Origin: Terrimonas sp.
Lineage (GTDB): Bacteria; Bacteroidota; Bacteroidia; Chitinophagales; Chitinophagaceae
Length of the DNA stretch: 64,000 bases
Direction of reading: 5' to 3'
NCBI RefSeq assembly: GCF_003075435.1
Contig: NZ_QCZJ01000012.1
Coordinates: forward strand, 62,001 to 126,000
Shown: positions 1-8,208 of the stretch, in pieces
How the letters are laid out: every line of letters begins with the position of its first letter
How positions within the stretch are numbered: position 1 is the stretch's first letter
Notes under the pieces: generated by a model
What the model was told of the DNA's origin: nothing
Databases searched by the model: none
The model's input: only the letters and a program-made list of their open reading frames with translations
Program-made: the position numbers and the translations under genes

Positions 1-2076
1 TGCATCCAGTAGCTCCATTTGCGAGCGGCTGCACTCAATGGTAATTACATCTGCATCCATATCCGCTATGTTTTGAATGATATCATTAAATTCGGAATAA
101 CACATATGTGTGTGGATCTGCGTTTCATCTTTCACACCGCTTGCAGATATCCTGAATGCTTTTACTGCCCAGTTCAAATACGCCTGCCAGTTTTCCTTGC
201 GCAAGGGTAATCCTTCCCGGATTGCAGGCTCATCAATCTGTATTACATTAATGCCTGCTTTTTCCAGGTCAGCCACTTCATCTCTTATTGCTAATGCAAT
301 CTGTGTGCAGGTTTCGCTGCGCGGCTGATCATTGCGAACAAAGCTCCATTGCAATATGGTAACCGGCCCGGTTAACATACCTTTTACTGATTTTTTTGTG
401 AGCGATTGCGCATAAGCGGTCCACCGTATTGTTATCGATTCCGGCCTGCTTACATCACCGAATATAATAGGGGGTTTAACGCATCGGCTGCCATAGCTCT
501 GCACCCACCCGTTTTTTGAAAAAACAAAACCCTTCAGCTGTTCTCCAAAATACTCCACCATATCATTACGCTCAAACTCACCATGCACTAAAACATCTAT
601 ATCAATTGCTTCCTGCCAGCGTATGGCTTTTTCTGTTTCTTTTGCAATCAGCTCATCATATTGCACCTGTGTTAGCTCACCCTTTTTCCATTTAGCACGC
701 CATGTTCTAACCTCGGCAGTTTGGGGAAACGAACCAATAGTGGTAGTTGGAAATAACGGCAGGTTTAATGCACTATGCTGCTTTTCTTTTCTTATGGAGA
801 AAGCATTTTGCCGCGCAGCATCTGCATCTGTAATTGCTTTTACTCTTGCTTTTACAGCAGCGTTGTGAATTAGGCTGGATGTTTTACGGTTTTGACTGGC
901 AGTAATATTTTCTTTGAGCTTTGTGTTGGCAACTTCGCTGTTTTCATCATTAGCCAGTTGCTTCAGTGTTACTACCTCATCAATTTTTTGTTTCGCGAAA
1001 GCAAGCCACTGTTTTATTTCAGGCGTTAATACTTTTTCATCGGTTTCCAGGTCAAGATCACAAGGCACATGAAGCAGCGAACAGGATGGAGCAATCCATA
1101 TTCTTGCTTTGCCAATTTTATCGGCCGCTTTCTTAATATATGCCAGCGAGGTTTCAAAATTATTCTTCCAGATATTTCTTCCATCAACCACACCTAACGA
1201 AAGTATCGTTCTGCTGTGTACAAAATCTGTTGCCAGTATGTCATCTAATTGCCCTGAACAACGTACAAGATCAAGATGTAAAACCTGAACAGGCAATTTG
1301 AGCACTGTAAAAAGATTTTCTCCGTAACACTCAAAATAGCTTGCCAGAATAATTTTCAGGTCCGGCAATTTGTTTTTGATCTCCTCGTATGTTTTGGTAA
1401 AAACTTTGCGCTCAGCATCCGTAAGATTCAAAGAAAGACACGGCTCATCTAATTGAATATAATATGCGCCTGCCTGTTCCAGTTTTGTTAATACTTCAAT
1501 GTATACGGGAAGCAATTTTTTGATCAGTTCAAGGCGATGAAACCCTGGTTCTTTTTCTTTACCTAATAATAAATAAGATACAGGTCCCAGCAATACAGGT
1601 TTTGCAGGTATGCCATTTTGCTTTGCTTCAACAAATTCATTCAACACTTTGGTATTGAAGAGGGAGAACTGTTGGTTTGCTGTGAATTCAGGAACGATAT
1701 AATGATAATTGGTATCAAACCATTTGGTCATTTCCATGGCAGTAATATCATACCCGTCTTTCTGGTATCCTCTTGCCATGGCAAAAAGCAGGTCAGGATG
1801 GGGCAGTTGCTTGTCCTGCATCAAGTCGTGATACCGCGCCGGAATAGCGCCTGTCATCAGGCTGGTATCGAGCACATGGTCGTAATATGAAAAATCATTA
1901 CATGGTACCAGGTCAATGCCAGCTTTTTTTTGCAGCGACCAGTTATGCAGGCGTATTGCGCTGCCTGCCTGGTTCAACTGCGTTAACGAAATTTTTCCGG
2001 CCCAATACTGCTCGGCTGCTTTTTTAAGCTCCCTTTGGCTGCCTATCCTCGGATAGCCCAGGTTGTGTGTTTGCAT
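1..2076 (-). CDS. metE: Cobalamin-independent methionine synthase MetE (partial, 3' end outside window)
   Basis: Transfers the methyl group of 5-methyltetrahydropteroyl-glutamate to homocysteine, the last step of methionine synthesis, without vitamin B12. I translated the reverse strand from the ATG at 2076: it opens MQTHNLGYPRIGSQRELK, the typical MetE N-terminus, and stays open for 692 codons to the window edge. Both halves of the duplicated barrel are present; the second half contains THMCYSEF (zinc-ligand His and Cys) and TIECSRSQ (zinc-ligand Glu). The third cysteine ligand, near the C-terminus, lies outside the window, which cuts off roughly the last 70 residues. The cobalamin riboswitch upstream predicts that the gene is shut off when B12 is available. 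A divergent Lrp-type gene lies just beyond the riboswitch. Confidence 0.97.
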   Translation of the reverse strand, partial: MQTHNLGYPRIGSQRELKKAAEQYWAGKISLTQLNQAGSAIRLHNWSLQKKAGIDLVPCNDFSYYDHVLDTSLMTGAIPARYHDLMQDKQLPHPDLLFAMARGYQKDGYDITAMEMTKWFDTNYHYIVPEFTANQQFSLFNTKVLNEFVEAKQNGIPAKPVLLGPVSYLLLGKEKEPGFHRLELIKKLLPVYIEVLTKLEQAGAYYIQLDEPCLSLNLTDAERKVFTKTYEEIKNKLPDLKIILASYFECYGENLFTVLKLPVQVLHLDLVRCSGQLDDILATDFVHSRTILSLGVVDGRNIWKNNFETSLAYIKKAADKIGKARIWIAPSCSLLHVPCDLDLETDEKVLTPEIKQWLAFAKQKIDEVVTLKQLANDENSEVANTKLKENITASQNRKTSSLIHNAAVKARVKAITDADAARQNAFSIRKEKQHSALNLPLFPTTTIGSFPQTAEVRTWRAKWKKGELTQVQYDELIAKETEKAIRWQEAIDIDVLVHGEFERNDMVEYFGEQLKGFVFSKNGWVQSYGSRCVKPPIIFGDVSRPESITIRWTAYAQSLTKKSVKGMLTGPVTILQWSFVRNDQPRSETCTQIALAIRDEVADLEKAGINVIQIDEPAIREGLPLRKENWQAYLNWAVKAFRISASGVKDETQIHTHMCYSEFNDIIQNIADMDADVITIECSRSQMELLDA

Positions 2077-2235
2077 GTTTTAATGCTTTTAAAATGAGTG
2101 ACGATCATTATAAAAGTGCCTGAACCATTTCTGATTTCTTAAGCGCAGAAAATTTGGAAGAAAAGTATGAGCATAGGGATATTCAGTAATATCCATCAAT
2201 CTGTCCAAAGCTTCACATCGCGAAAGCATCGTACA

Positions 2236-2408
2236 TCCAGAGCAGGCAGGTATCCTGACTTGTAACAGTTTTATCATCCTTCCCATCCTGATTATATATG
2301 AACAGTGGATATGTATTGATAGAACCTTTTGTTACTTACAGTTGCGCGACAGTTCGTGATTTGCACACGATTCCCTATTAATCTCAGCTAAGCAGAACCT
2401 GATCCGAT
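2236..2408 (-). promoter_or_regulatory. Cobalamin (AdoCbl-type) riboswitch upstream of metE
   Basis: Read on the minus strand, the region shows the ordered landmarks of the cobalamin riboswitch: an AGGTTC start near 2400, then an AGGGAATC block, GTGCAAATCAC, and ACTGTCGCGCAACTGTAA, followed about 80 bases later by the B12-box-like GTCAGGATACCTGCCTGC (2241-2260 region). The 3' edge is about 160 bases before the metE start. A B12-sensing leader in front of the B12-independent methionine synthase is a well-known arrangement. I could not decide between terminator-based and translational control; no clear T-run hairpin is seen between the B12 box and the start codon. A 65-codon open frame overlapping the element is taken as chance. 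Confidence 0.9.
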
Positions 2409-2570
2409 TGTTGAAATATGTTAAGAACTTTAAATTTCGCGACTAAATTAATTTAAAGCTTTAAAAACTATATACTAATTGATTTTTAAGTGAAAAAAAC
2501 TGATTTGTATAATCAAATAAGCAAATTATGCTGCAAACGCATTAATATTGCTCCCGAAAAAAAATTTTTT

Positions 2571-3032
2571 ATGGATCAATTGGACCAGACAGATATAATG
2601 CTCTTAAAAATCTTAAGCAATAATTCCAGCCAAACCATAAAAGAGTTGGCTGCACAGGTAAACCTTTCTGCTTCGCCGGTTTTACAACGCATAAAAAAAT
2701 TAGAAAGCAACGGGTATATTAAAAAATATGTGGCAGTGCTGGATCCTGAAAAGTTCAGCCAGGGATTTATTGTTTTTTGCAATATCAGGCTGAAACAGCA
2801 CGACAGAACCATCGGCCACAAGTTTGTGGAGGATATTATGAAAATTGATGAGGTTGTAGAATGTTATAATGTTTCGGGTGATTACGATTTTATATTGAAA
2901 GTATTAGCCCGCGATATGAAACATTACCAGGAATTTGTTTTTAATAAGCTGGGTTCCGTTGAAAGCATCGGCAGCACGCACAGCACTTTTGTTATGGCGG
3001 AAATAAAAAACGTGCATAATATTATGCTTTAG
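2571..3032 (+). CDS. Lrp/AsnC family transcriptional regulator
   Basis: A 153-residue leucine-responsive regulator. The N-terminal winged helix-turn-helix (about residues 1-55) runs LDQTDIMLLKILSNNSSQTI and continues through VNLSASPVLQRIKKLESNGYI, the standard Lrp/AsnC recognition helix. The C-terminal ligand-binding RAM domain (about 65-150) includes VVECYNVSGDYDF. The frame is open from a GTG at 2490, but the ATG at 2571 gives the usual family length and starts right before the conserved domain, so I prefer it. It is divergent from metE across the riboswitch, suggesting control of amino-acid metabolism; the target and effector are not visible in the sequence. Confidence 0.9.
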   Translation: MDQLDQTDIMLLKILSNNSSQTIKELAAQVNLSASPVLQRIKKLESNGYIKKYVAVLDPEKFSQGFIVFCNIRLKQHDRTIGHKFVEDIMKIDEVVECYNVSGDYDFILKVLARDMKHYQEFVFNKLGSVESIGSTHSTFVMAEIKNVHNIML

Positions 3033-3045
3033 GTTTTTTAAACAA

Positions 3046-3077
3046 AAACGCAGAACGATAACAATCATCCTGCGTTT
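3046..3077 (+). terminator. Possible terminator after the Lrp gene
   Basis: An 8-bp inverted repeat, AAACGCAG and CTGCGTTT, with a 16-base loop, begins 13 bases after the Lrp-type stop codon. There is no long T-run, so it is a weak intrinsic terminator or a convergent-gene barrier before the oppositely oriented nrdA. Confidence 0.4.
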
Positions 3078-3121
3078 AAAACTAATGGGACTATAAACAA
3101 AATATTTAAAACACGTATGTG

Positions 3122-4831
3122 TTATGCCTCGCAGCTTTTGCAACTCACCAGGTTTGTCACCATCTCTTTAGAAACGCTCTGACTACGCTGGTAATATAAA
3201 GTTTTAATACCCAGCTTCCATGCTTCAATAAGCAGCTTGTTTACTTCTTTTACAGGAAGTTCCGCGGGTATGTTGAGGTTCAGGCTTTGAGACTGGTCAA
3301 CATATTTCTGGCGGATGGATGCCTGCTGAATAATTTCGAGCTGGCTGATCTCTTTAAAGGTTTTAAATACTTCTTTTTCTTCAGCAGTCAGTTCTTTTAA
3401 ATGCTGTACGCTGCCGTGGTTCAGCATAATGCTGCGCCATGTATCTTCATTGTCAATACCTTTTTGCACCAACAGTTCTTTAAGATATTTATTCTTACGC
3501 ATGAAGTTGCCTTTGGATAAGCCAGCTTTATAATAGTTACTGCTGAATGGTTCGATACCCGGGGAGGTTTGTCCCAGGATTGCGGAGGAAGATGTTGTCG
3601 GAGCAATAGCGAGCAATGTGGTATTTCTCTTTCCATATCCTCTTAATAATTCCGGTTCACCATATATCCATGCCAGGTCCTTGGTTGCCTTCATTGCTTT
3701 TTCATTGATATCAGCAAATATGGAAGCAGTAAGTTGCTTAGCCTTCATGCCTTCAAAAGGTATCATGTTTTTTTGCAGGTAAGAGTGCCAGCCCAATACG
3801 CCCAGCCCTAATGCACGGTGGCGTTTAGCAAAAGTATTGGCGGCTTTCAGGTAATGATTGTCTTCTGACTTGGCAATAAATTCCTGCAATACCGCATCAA
3901 GGAAAAAGATAGCCAGCTTAACCGCGTTGGTATCTTTCCATTCATCATATAACTCAAGGTTCATAGATGATAAGCAGCAGATGAACGATTCATCTTCAGA
4001 AGACGGCAGCATAATTTCAGAACAAAGATTGCTGGCATGGATCGTAAGGTTCAGATCCTTATATACCTGCGGTTTGTTCCTGTTTACATTGTCGGTGAAG
4101 AAAATATATGGCAATCCTTTCTGCTGGCGGCTTTCAAGCACCTTAGCCCATATCTGTCTTTTCTTCATATCGCCGTCAACCATATCCTGCATCCAGTAAT
4201 CGGGGACGCATACGGCATAAAAAAGATTTTGTATGGGATGCCCGATATCTTTAATAGAGAGGAACTCTTCAATATCACCATGGTCTATATCCATGTATGC
4301 AGCAAATGCACCACGACGAACACCGCCCTGTGATATCGTATCCATCGCGGTATCAAACAAACGCATAAAGCTTACCGCGCCGCTGCTTTTTCCATTATCC
4401 GTTACCGCGCTTCCTCTTTCTCTTAACGCACCAAAGTATGCAGATGTTCCGCCACCCAGCTTTGTCTGCATGATCACTTCACCCAGCTTATGTGTAATAC
4501 CTTCTATATAATCAGGCACATGAACATTGAAGCATGAAATAGGCAACCCCCTTTCTGTTCCCATGTTCGCCCATATAGGTGAGCTCAAACTCATCCAGCC
4601 GCGTTCCACCATTTCTTTAAACGCTTCTTTTAATTCAGGCTTGTATAAGCGCTGCGCAGCAGCAGAGCATATACGTTCAATAGCTCCTTCTACGGTTTCC
4701 CCCTTCAGCAAATATCCCCTGTTGAGGATCTGTTCGCTTTCTTCATTTTTCCACCATAGTTTTTCCTGTTCACATTTAGTATCAAAAAGTTGTTCAGCAA
4801 TTGCCGGCGCGGTTGCAAATAGTGTCGTCAT
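3122..4831 (-). CDS. nrdA: Ribonucleoside-diphosphate reductase, alpha (large) subunit, class I
   Basis: Catalytic subunit that reduces ribonucleoside diphosphates to deoxyribonucleotides. Visible active-site landmarks: C100 in GLPISCFN, the NLCSEI motif at 268-273 (Asn, thiyl-radical Cys, Glu), C285/C286 in ICCLSSMN, and the C-terminal redox pair in SCKSCEA that exchanges electrons with thioredoxin or glutaredoxin. At 569 residues it is much shorter than the 750-residue enzymes because the N-terminal ATP-cone activity domain is missing: the protein goes straight into the alpha/beta barrel. It lies 36 bases downstream of nrdB on the same strand, so the two are almost certainly cotranscribed, beta subunit first. 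Confidence 0.96.
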   Translation of the reverse strand: MTTLFATAPAIAEQLFDTKCEQEKLWWKNEESEQILNRGYLLKGETVEGAIERICSAAAQRLYKPELKEAFKEMVERGWMSLSSPIWANMGTERGLPISCFNVHVPDYIEGITHKLGEVIMQTKLGGGTSAYFGALRERGSAVTDNGKSSGAVSFMRLFDTAMDTISQGGVRRGAFAAYMDIDHGDIEEFLSIKDIGHPIQNLFYAVCVPDYWMQDMVDGDMKKRQIWAKVLESRQQKGLPYIFFTDNVNRNKPQVYKDLNLTIHASNLCSEIMLPSSEDESFICCLSSMNLELYDEWKDTNAVKLAIFFLDAVLQEFIAKSEDNHYLKAANTFAKRHRALGLGVLGWHSYLQKNMIPFEGMKAKQLTASIFADINEKAMKATKDLAWIYGEPELLRGYGKRNTTLLAIAPTTSSSAILGQTSPGIEPFSSNYYKAGLSKGNFMRKNKYLKELLVQKGIDNEDTWRSIMLNHGSVQHLKELTAEEKEVFKTFKEISQLEIIQQASIRQKYVDQSQSLNLNIPAELPVKEVNKLLIEAWKLGIKTLYYQRSQSVSKEMVTNLVSCKSCEA

Positions 4832-4867
4832 GTTGTAAGTTAATTTATAGAGGTAAAGGATAAATGG

Positions 4868-5842
4868 TTAAAACAAATCGTGGGCAGAAATACTTTTATC
4901 AAACTTGGTATATTCTACAGGGCGCTTTGCAAAAAAATCATCCAGGCTGTTTGAAAATACTTCTTCTTCAAACCACATCATAGCCGCGTTATCTTTTGCA
5001 CTTACATTGAACACAGGTTCAATGCCAATTTGCTTAAGGCTTTCATCTGCCCTGTACTTCATAAAGTTAGTGAGGTTGTGCTTATTGATGATATCAATTT
5101 CACCTGCGCCAAAAATCCAGTCCAGCATTTTGCCTTCTGTAACAATAGACTGTTTTACCACATCGCGTACATGCTCAATGGTTTCCTGCGTAAATATGCC
5201 GGGGTATTCTTCTTTCAGCTTGTTTATTAAGAATATACCCGCATTGGCATGAATCTGCTCATCTACGGAAGTCCACGCAATAATATTGCTCACATTTTTC
5301 ATCAGCCCTTTAAATCTTGTAAAGGCAAGAATAATAGCAAACTGGCTGAACAGGCTAACGTTTTCAATCAACAGGCTGAATAAAATAAGTGAAACGGTAT
5401 ATTCTTTTTTATCAGCAGATTTAGCATTCTGCAATGCCGAAGATAAATATTGAATACGCTCTTTTACAACCGGCACTTCTACCAGGCTTTCAAACTGGTT
5501 ATTATATCCCAGCACCTCAAGCAGGCGGGAGTAGGCTTCAGAATGCCTGAACTCGCATTCGGCAAAAGTAGCGCCCAGCCCATTCAGTTCAGGTTTGGGA
5601 AAATGATTATATAAATTACCCCAGAACGATTTTACGGCAACTTCTATCTGTGCAATGGACAGCAAACTGTTTTTCACAGCATTCTGCTCCGCCTCAGTAA
5701 GATGCGCATGAAAGTCCTGAACATCTGCAGTAAAGTCTACTTCTGAATGCACCCAAAACGACTTATTGATCGCCTCTGAAAACTTAAGTATTTCAGGATA
5801 CTCAAACGGCTTGTATTGTACTCTTTTATCAAATAGTCCCAT
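4868..5842 (-). CDS. nrdB: Ribonucleoside-diphosphate reductase, beta (radical) subunit
   Basis: Ferritin-like subunit that houses the metal centre and radical. Metal ligands can be placed by motif: E67 in IAQIEVAV, E97 and H100 in CEFRHSEAY, E160 in LLIENVSL, E195 and H198 in DEQIHANAG. Y104, four residues after H100, sits where the radical tyrosine (Y122 of E. coli) is expected, so a tyrosyl-radical subclass is likely. The 324-residue protein starts MGLFDKRVQY and has no N-terminal ATP-cone, unlike some Bacteroidetes beta subunits. The first gene of the nrdB-nrdA unit. Confidence 0.96.
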   Translation of the reverse strand: MGLFDKRVQYKPFEYPEILKFSEAINKSFWVHSEVDFTADVQDFHAHLTEAEQNAVKNSLLSIAQIEVAVKSFWGNLYNHFPKPELNGLGATFAECEFRHSEAYSRLLEVLGYNNQFESLVEVPVVKERIQYLSSALQNAKSADKKEYTVSLILFSLLIENVSLFSQFAIILAFTRFKGLMKNVSNIIAWTSVDEQIHANAGIFLINKLKEEYPGIFTQETIEHVRDVVKQSIVTEGKMLDWIFGAGEIDIINKHNLTNFMKYRADESLKQIGIEPVFNVSAKDNAAMMWFEEEVFSNSLDDFFAKRPVEYTKFDKSISAHDLF

Positions 5843-5864
5843 AATTATTTTTTTTTAAACGAGA

Positions 5865-5893
5865 CGAAACTACCCTGTCTGTATATAACACAG
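5865..5893 (-). promoter_or_regulatory. Putative nrdB promoter -7 box with adjacent palindrome-like site
   Basis: On the minus strand TAGTTTCG (5865-5872) differs by one base from the Bacteroidetes -7 consensus TAnnTTTG and would start transcription about 15-20 bases before the nrdB ATG. Immediately upstream, CTGTATATAACACAG (5879-5893, plus strand) has CTGT/ACAG ends around an AT-rich core, reminiscent of an NrdR box, and would sit between the two promoter elements. Only one such box was seen, whereas NrdR normally uses two, so the operator reading is tentative. Confidence 0.3.
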
Positions 5894-6295
5894 AATAAGG
5901 TAAGGGATTAACATTTAATTTAATATTGGGAAGTTTTCCGCCCGTGGTGTTTATAAAGATCACAATTAATTAATTTATTAAGAACAAAAGAAATTAACAG
6001 GATGTGAATAATATCAGGTTCTCTTTTCCAAAATAATAACTTCCTGTTTGGTTGGCACAACAGGACTGCATTTGGGGTTTTATAAATAGTGTTCACATTT
6101 TTTTAAGTGTGCATAATCCTGTAAAAATCACGTATTGGAGTAAAGTACTTATACTTAGAAAAGTAACGGAATTTTTAGTTTGATGATTTAGATAATATTA
6201 GTAATCAAAGCCAACCCTGTCTTCTGATTTAATAATTCCAATCCGGGCGCAATCTTTTAAATACAATACCTTCAATATGGAATGGAAAATTGCTT
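5894..6295. other. Intergenic region between nrdB and the broken hydrolase
   Basis: About 400 bases, AT-rich, without a convincing gene. It holds a small hairpin (TCCTGTT at 6042-6048 paired with AACAGGA at 6059-6065). The upstream part serves the nrd promoter and the downstream part presumably carried the promoter of the hydrolase. No tRNA-like or riboswitch-like landmarks were recognised. Confidence 0.5.
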
Positions 6296-7198
6296 ATGGT
6301 AAAACTTCTGCTCCTTTTATATTGCTGCTGTTTGTTTGCGTGCAGACCAGGTGAAGCTGAAAAGCCTGAAATAAAACATGGGGATGTAAGCATAGCATAT
6401 GATATTGCCGGCAACAGCGATACGGCAATTGTATTTGTACATGGATGGTGTATTAATAAAACATACTGGCAAAGCCAGGCAGATTATTTTAAGAAACGGT
6501 TTACTGTTGTAGCCCCGGATTTGGGTGGGCATGGCAAAAGCGGGCATAACAGGAAAAGCTGGACTGTTAATGACTATGCAGGCGATATCGTATCTGTAAT
6601 AAATAACCTGGGGTTAAATAAAATTATTTTAGCAGGGCATTCAATGGGAGGTGATATTATTTAAAAAGTCGCTGACGCTATTCCTTCTAAAATAATTGGA
6701 TTTATTGGTATTGATAATTTTAAAGAACCTGTTCCAACAAGCTATTCACCGGAAACAATTAAACAGATCGACAGTCTTTTTGTTGAGATGGAAAGTAATT
6801 TCGATGCTGTTGCAACGGAATTCAGCAGGGCATCGCTATTTCCTCCTGGCTATGCAGATACGGTTTTGGTAAACCGTGTTTTGAATGATGTACGATCTTC
6901 TGATCCTGTTATTGCAACATTATCTTTGAAATCGCTTATGAATTTTGTGCCCGGTGAACCTGCTATGCTATCCCGCTTAAAAATTCCTTTCCATTTAATA
7001 GTGAGCGATTATACGCCAACAGATGAAGAAGCAATTAAAAAATACCTGAAAACTTCTTATACTGTAAAAACAATACATGGCACAGGTCACTATCCAATGA
7101 TTGAAAAGCCTGCGGAATTCAATAGGCTTCTTGAAGCAACTTTGAATCAGATAAGCTTAGAAAAAGAAACCGCATTATCTGTAGCATTGCCGGAATAG
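6296..7198 (+). pseudogene. Alpha/beta hydrolase lipoprotein, interrupted by an in-frame stop
   Basis: Read from the ATG at 6296, the frame encodes a lipoprotein signal (hydrophobic stretch ending LFACRPG), the oxyanion-hole segment FVHGWCINKTYW, then GGHGKSG and the nucleophile elbow GHSMGG. At 6662-6664 a single TAA stops it. The same frame continues without any other stop to 7198 and supplies the rest of the fold, including the Asp-side strand (LIVSDYTPTDE) and the catalytic His segment HGTGHYPMIEKP. Total length with the stop read through is about 300 residues, normal for the family. So this is one gene with one nonsense codon, not two genes. A sequencing error is possible. Without readthrough the product ends directly after the nucleophile and cannot be active. 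Confidence 0.85.
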
Positions 7199-7231
7199 TG
7201 ATTGAGGGAAGTAAGATCTGAGGGAGAAGAT

Positions 7232-7258
7232 AAATGTGAAAGGCGCCCTCTCACATTT
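7232..7258. terminator. Hairpin between convergent genes
   Basis: AAATGTGA (7232-7239) and TCACATTT (7251-7258) form an 8-bp stem around a GC-rich loop containing GGCGCC. It lies between the 3' ends of the broken hydrolase (plus) and the peroxiredoxin (minus) and could end transcription from both sides. No T-run on either side. Confidence 0.45.
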
Positions 7259-7273
7259 ACCTTTCTGTTAAAT

Positions 7274-7744
7274 TTATTTAATTGAAGACAGTGCTTCTTT
7301 CAAAGCAGCAAAATTTACCTGCGTGCCAGGGTTAGCTGTTTCTTCGGCGTAAGCTACGGTGCCGCTTTTATCTACAACTACCACGCCTCTTTTTGACACA
7401 CCTTTCAAACCCAATACAAAATCTTCAAGATACATGCCGTAAGCCTTAATCATATCTTTATTAAAATCAGACAAAAGATCGAAGTTGATATTTTGCTGTG
7501 CTTTAAATATGCCTAACGAAAAGGGAAGATCAACAGATACTGCAACAACCGCAGCGCCAATATTATTATAAAAACCTAATTCATCGCGATTGCTGCACAG
7601 CTGTTCTGTACAAACGCCTGTGAAAGCAGCCGGGAAAAAATTTATCACTAATGTTTTACCTGCAAAATCTTTTAAAGAAACTTCTTTTTTTTCTGTATTT
7701 ATTAATGTAAAATCAGGAGCTTTTGTGCCAACTGCTATTGCCAT
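7274..7744 (-). CDS. Peroxiredoxin (AhpC/TSA family, AhpE/PrxQ-like)
   Basis: Thiol peroxidase that reduces hydrogen peroxide or organic peroxides. The 156-residue protein has the family start (GTKAPDFTL) and the active-site segment FPAAFTGVCTEQLC: C45 is the peroxidatic cysteine in the PxxxT(x)xC context. C50, five residues later, matches the position of the resolving cysteine in PrxQ/BCP proteins, so an atypical 2-Cys mechanism is possible, although the rest of the sequence is also close to AhpE. No signal peptide; cytoplasmic. Monocistronic as far as the layout shows, with the hairpin at 7232-7258 just after its stop. Confidence 0.9.
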   Translation of the reverse strand: MAIAVGTKAPDFTLINTEKKEVSLKDFAGKTLVINFFPAAFTGVCTEQLCSNRDELGFYNNIGAAVVAVSVDLPFSLGIFKAQQNINFDLLSDFNKDMIKAYGMYLEDFVLGLKGVSKRGVVVVDKSGTVAYAEETANPGTQVNFAALKEALSSIK

Positions 7745-8208
7745 AATATTATTTTTAGAATGACGAAGCTAAAGAAAAATAAGATTGATTCAGAAAGATT
7801 GTTAAGTTATCGCAGGCAAGCTGACTATTCCAAATAATTACTCTTTTTTTATTAGGTAATATATTTCTCATGGAAAGAAAGGGTTTTAAGAAAAGAATTA
7901 TACAATACAGGAGAGCAAAAGAGATATTAACCTCTAATATAATTAAAGGGAAATATTAAGCCAGGAATTATTTGCTTAGATAAAAAAACGAAATTGCATT
8001 TATTATATCTCCTGTCGAAGCGATTGAAATTGCAAGATATTTTTCTGTTCCTGTATGCATTGGTAACCACCCGATAAACAATCAAAGCTTTCAAAATTTA
8101 TAATAACAAGCGAGTCTTTATTAATAGATACCGCCATATATTTCTACTGTAGCCTGTATTTTTTAGAATCATCATTTACCGCACTGGCAGCTGGTACATG
8201 GCGCCCAT
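7745..8208. other. Intergenic region, possible decayed sequence
   Basis: About 460 bases upstream of the peroxiredoxin and downstream of the DUF5916 gene. The only notable open frame is 44 codons on the minus strand (8137 down to 8003), starting MAVSINKDSL; its composition is protein-like but it matches nothing I recognise and has an in-frame stop just before its start. It may be the remnant of a gene. No RNA gene seen. Confidence 0.4.

Noticed and set aside
2089-2286. 65-codon frame on the minus strand upstream of metE
   Set aside because: It overlaps the conserved 3' part of the cobalamin riboswitch, and its composition is not protein-like.
2490-2570. Upstream GTG start for the Lrp-type regulator
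   Set aside because: It would add 27 residues that do not match the family; the ATG at 2571 gives the standard length.
6290-7198. Two separate genes of 124 and 136 residues in the hydrolase region
   Set aside because: Both lie in the same frame, separated by one stop codon, and together make one complete hydrolase fold.
7745-8208. A 44-codon frame (8137-8003, minus) as a gene
   Set aside because: Too short, no recognisable family, and an in-frame stop just before its start; described only as a possible remnant.
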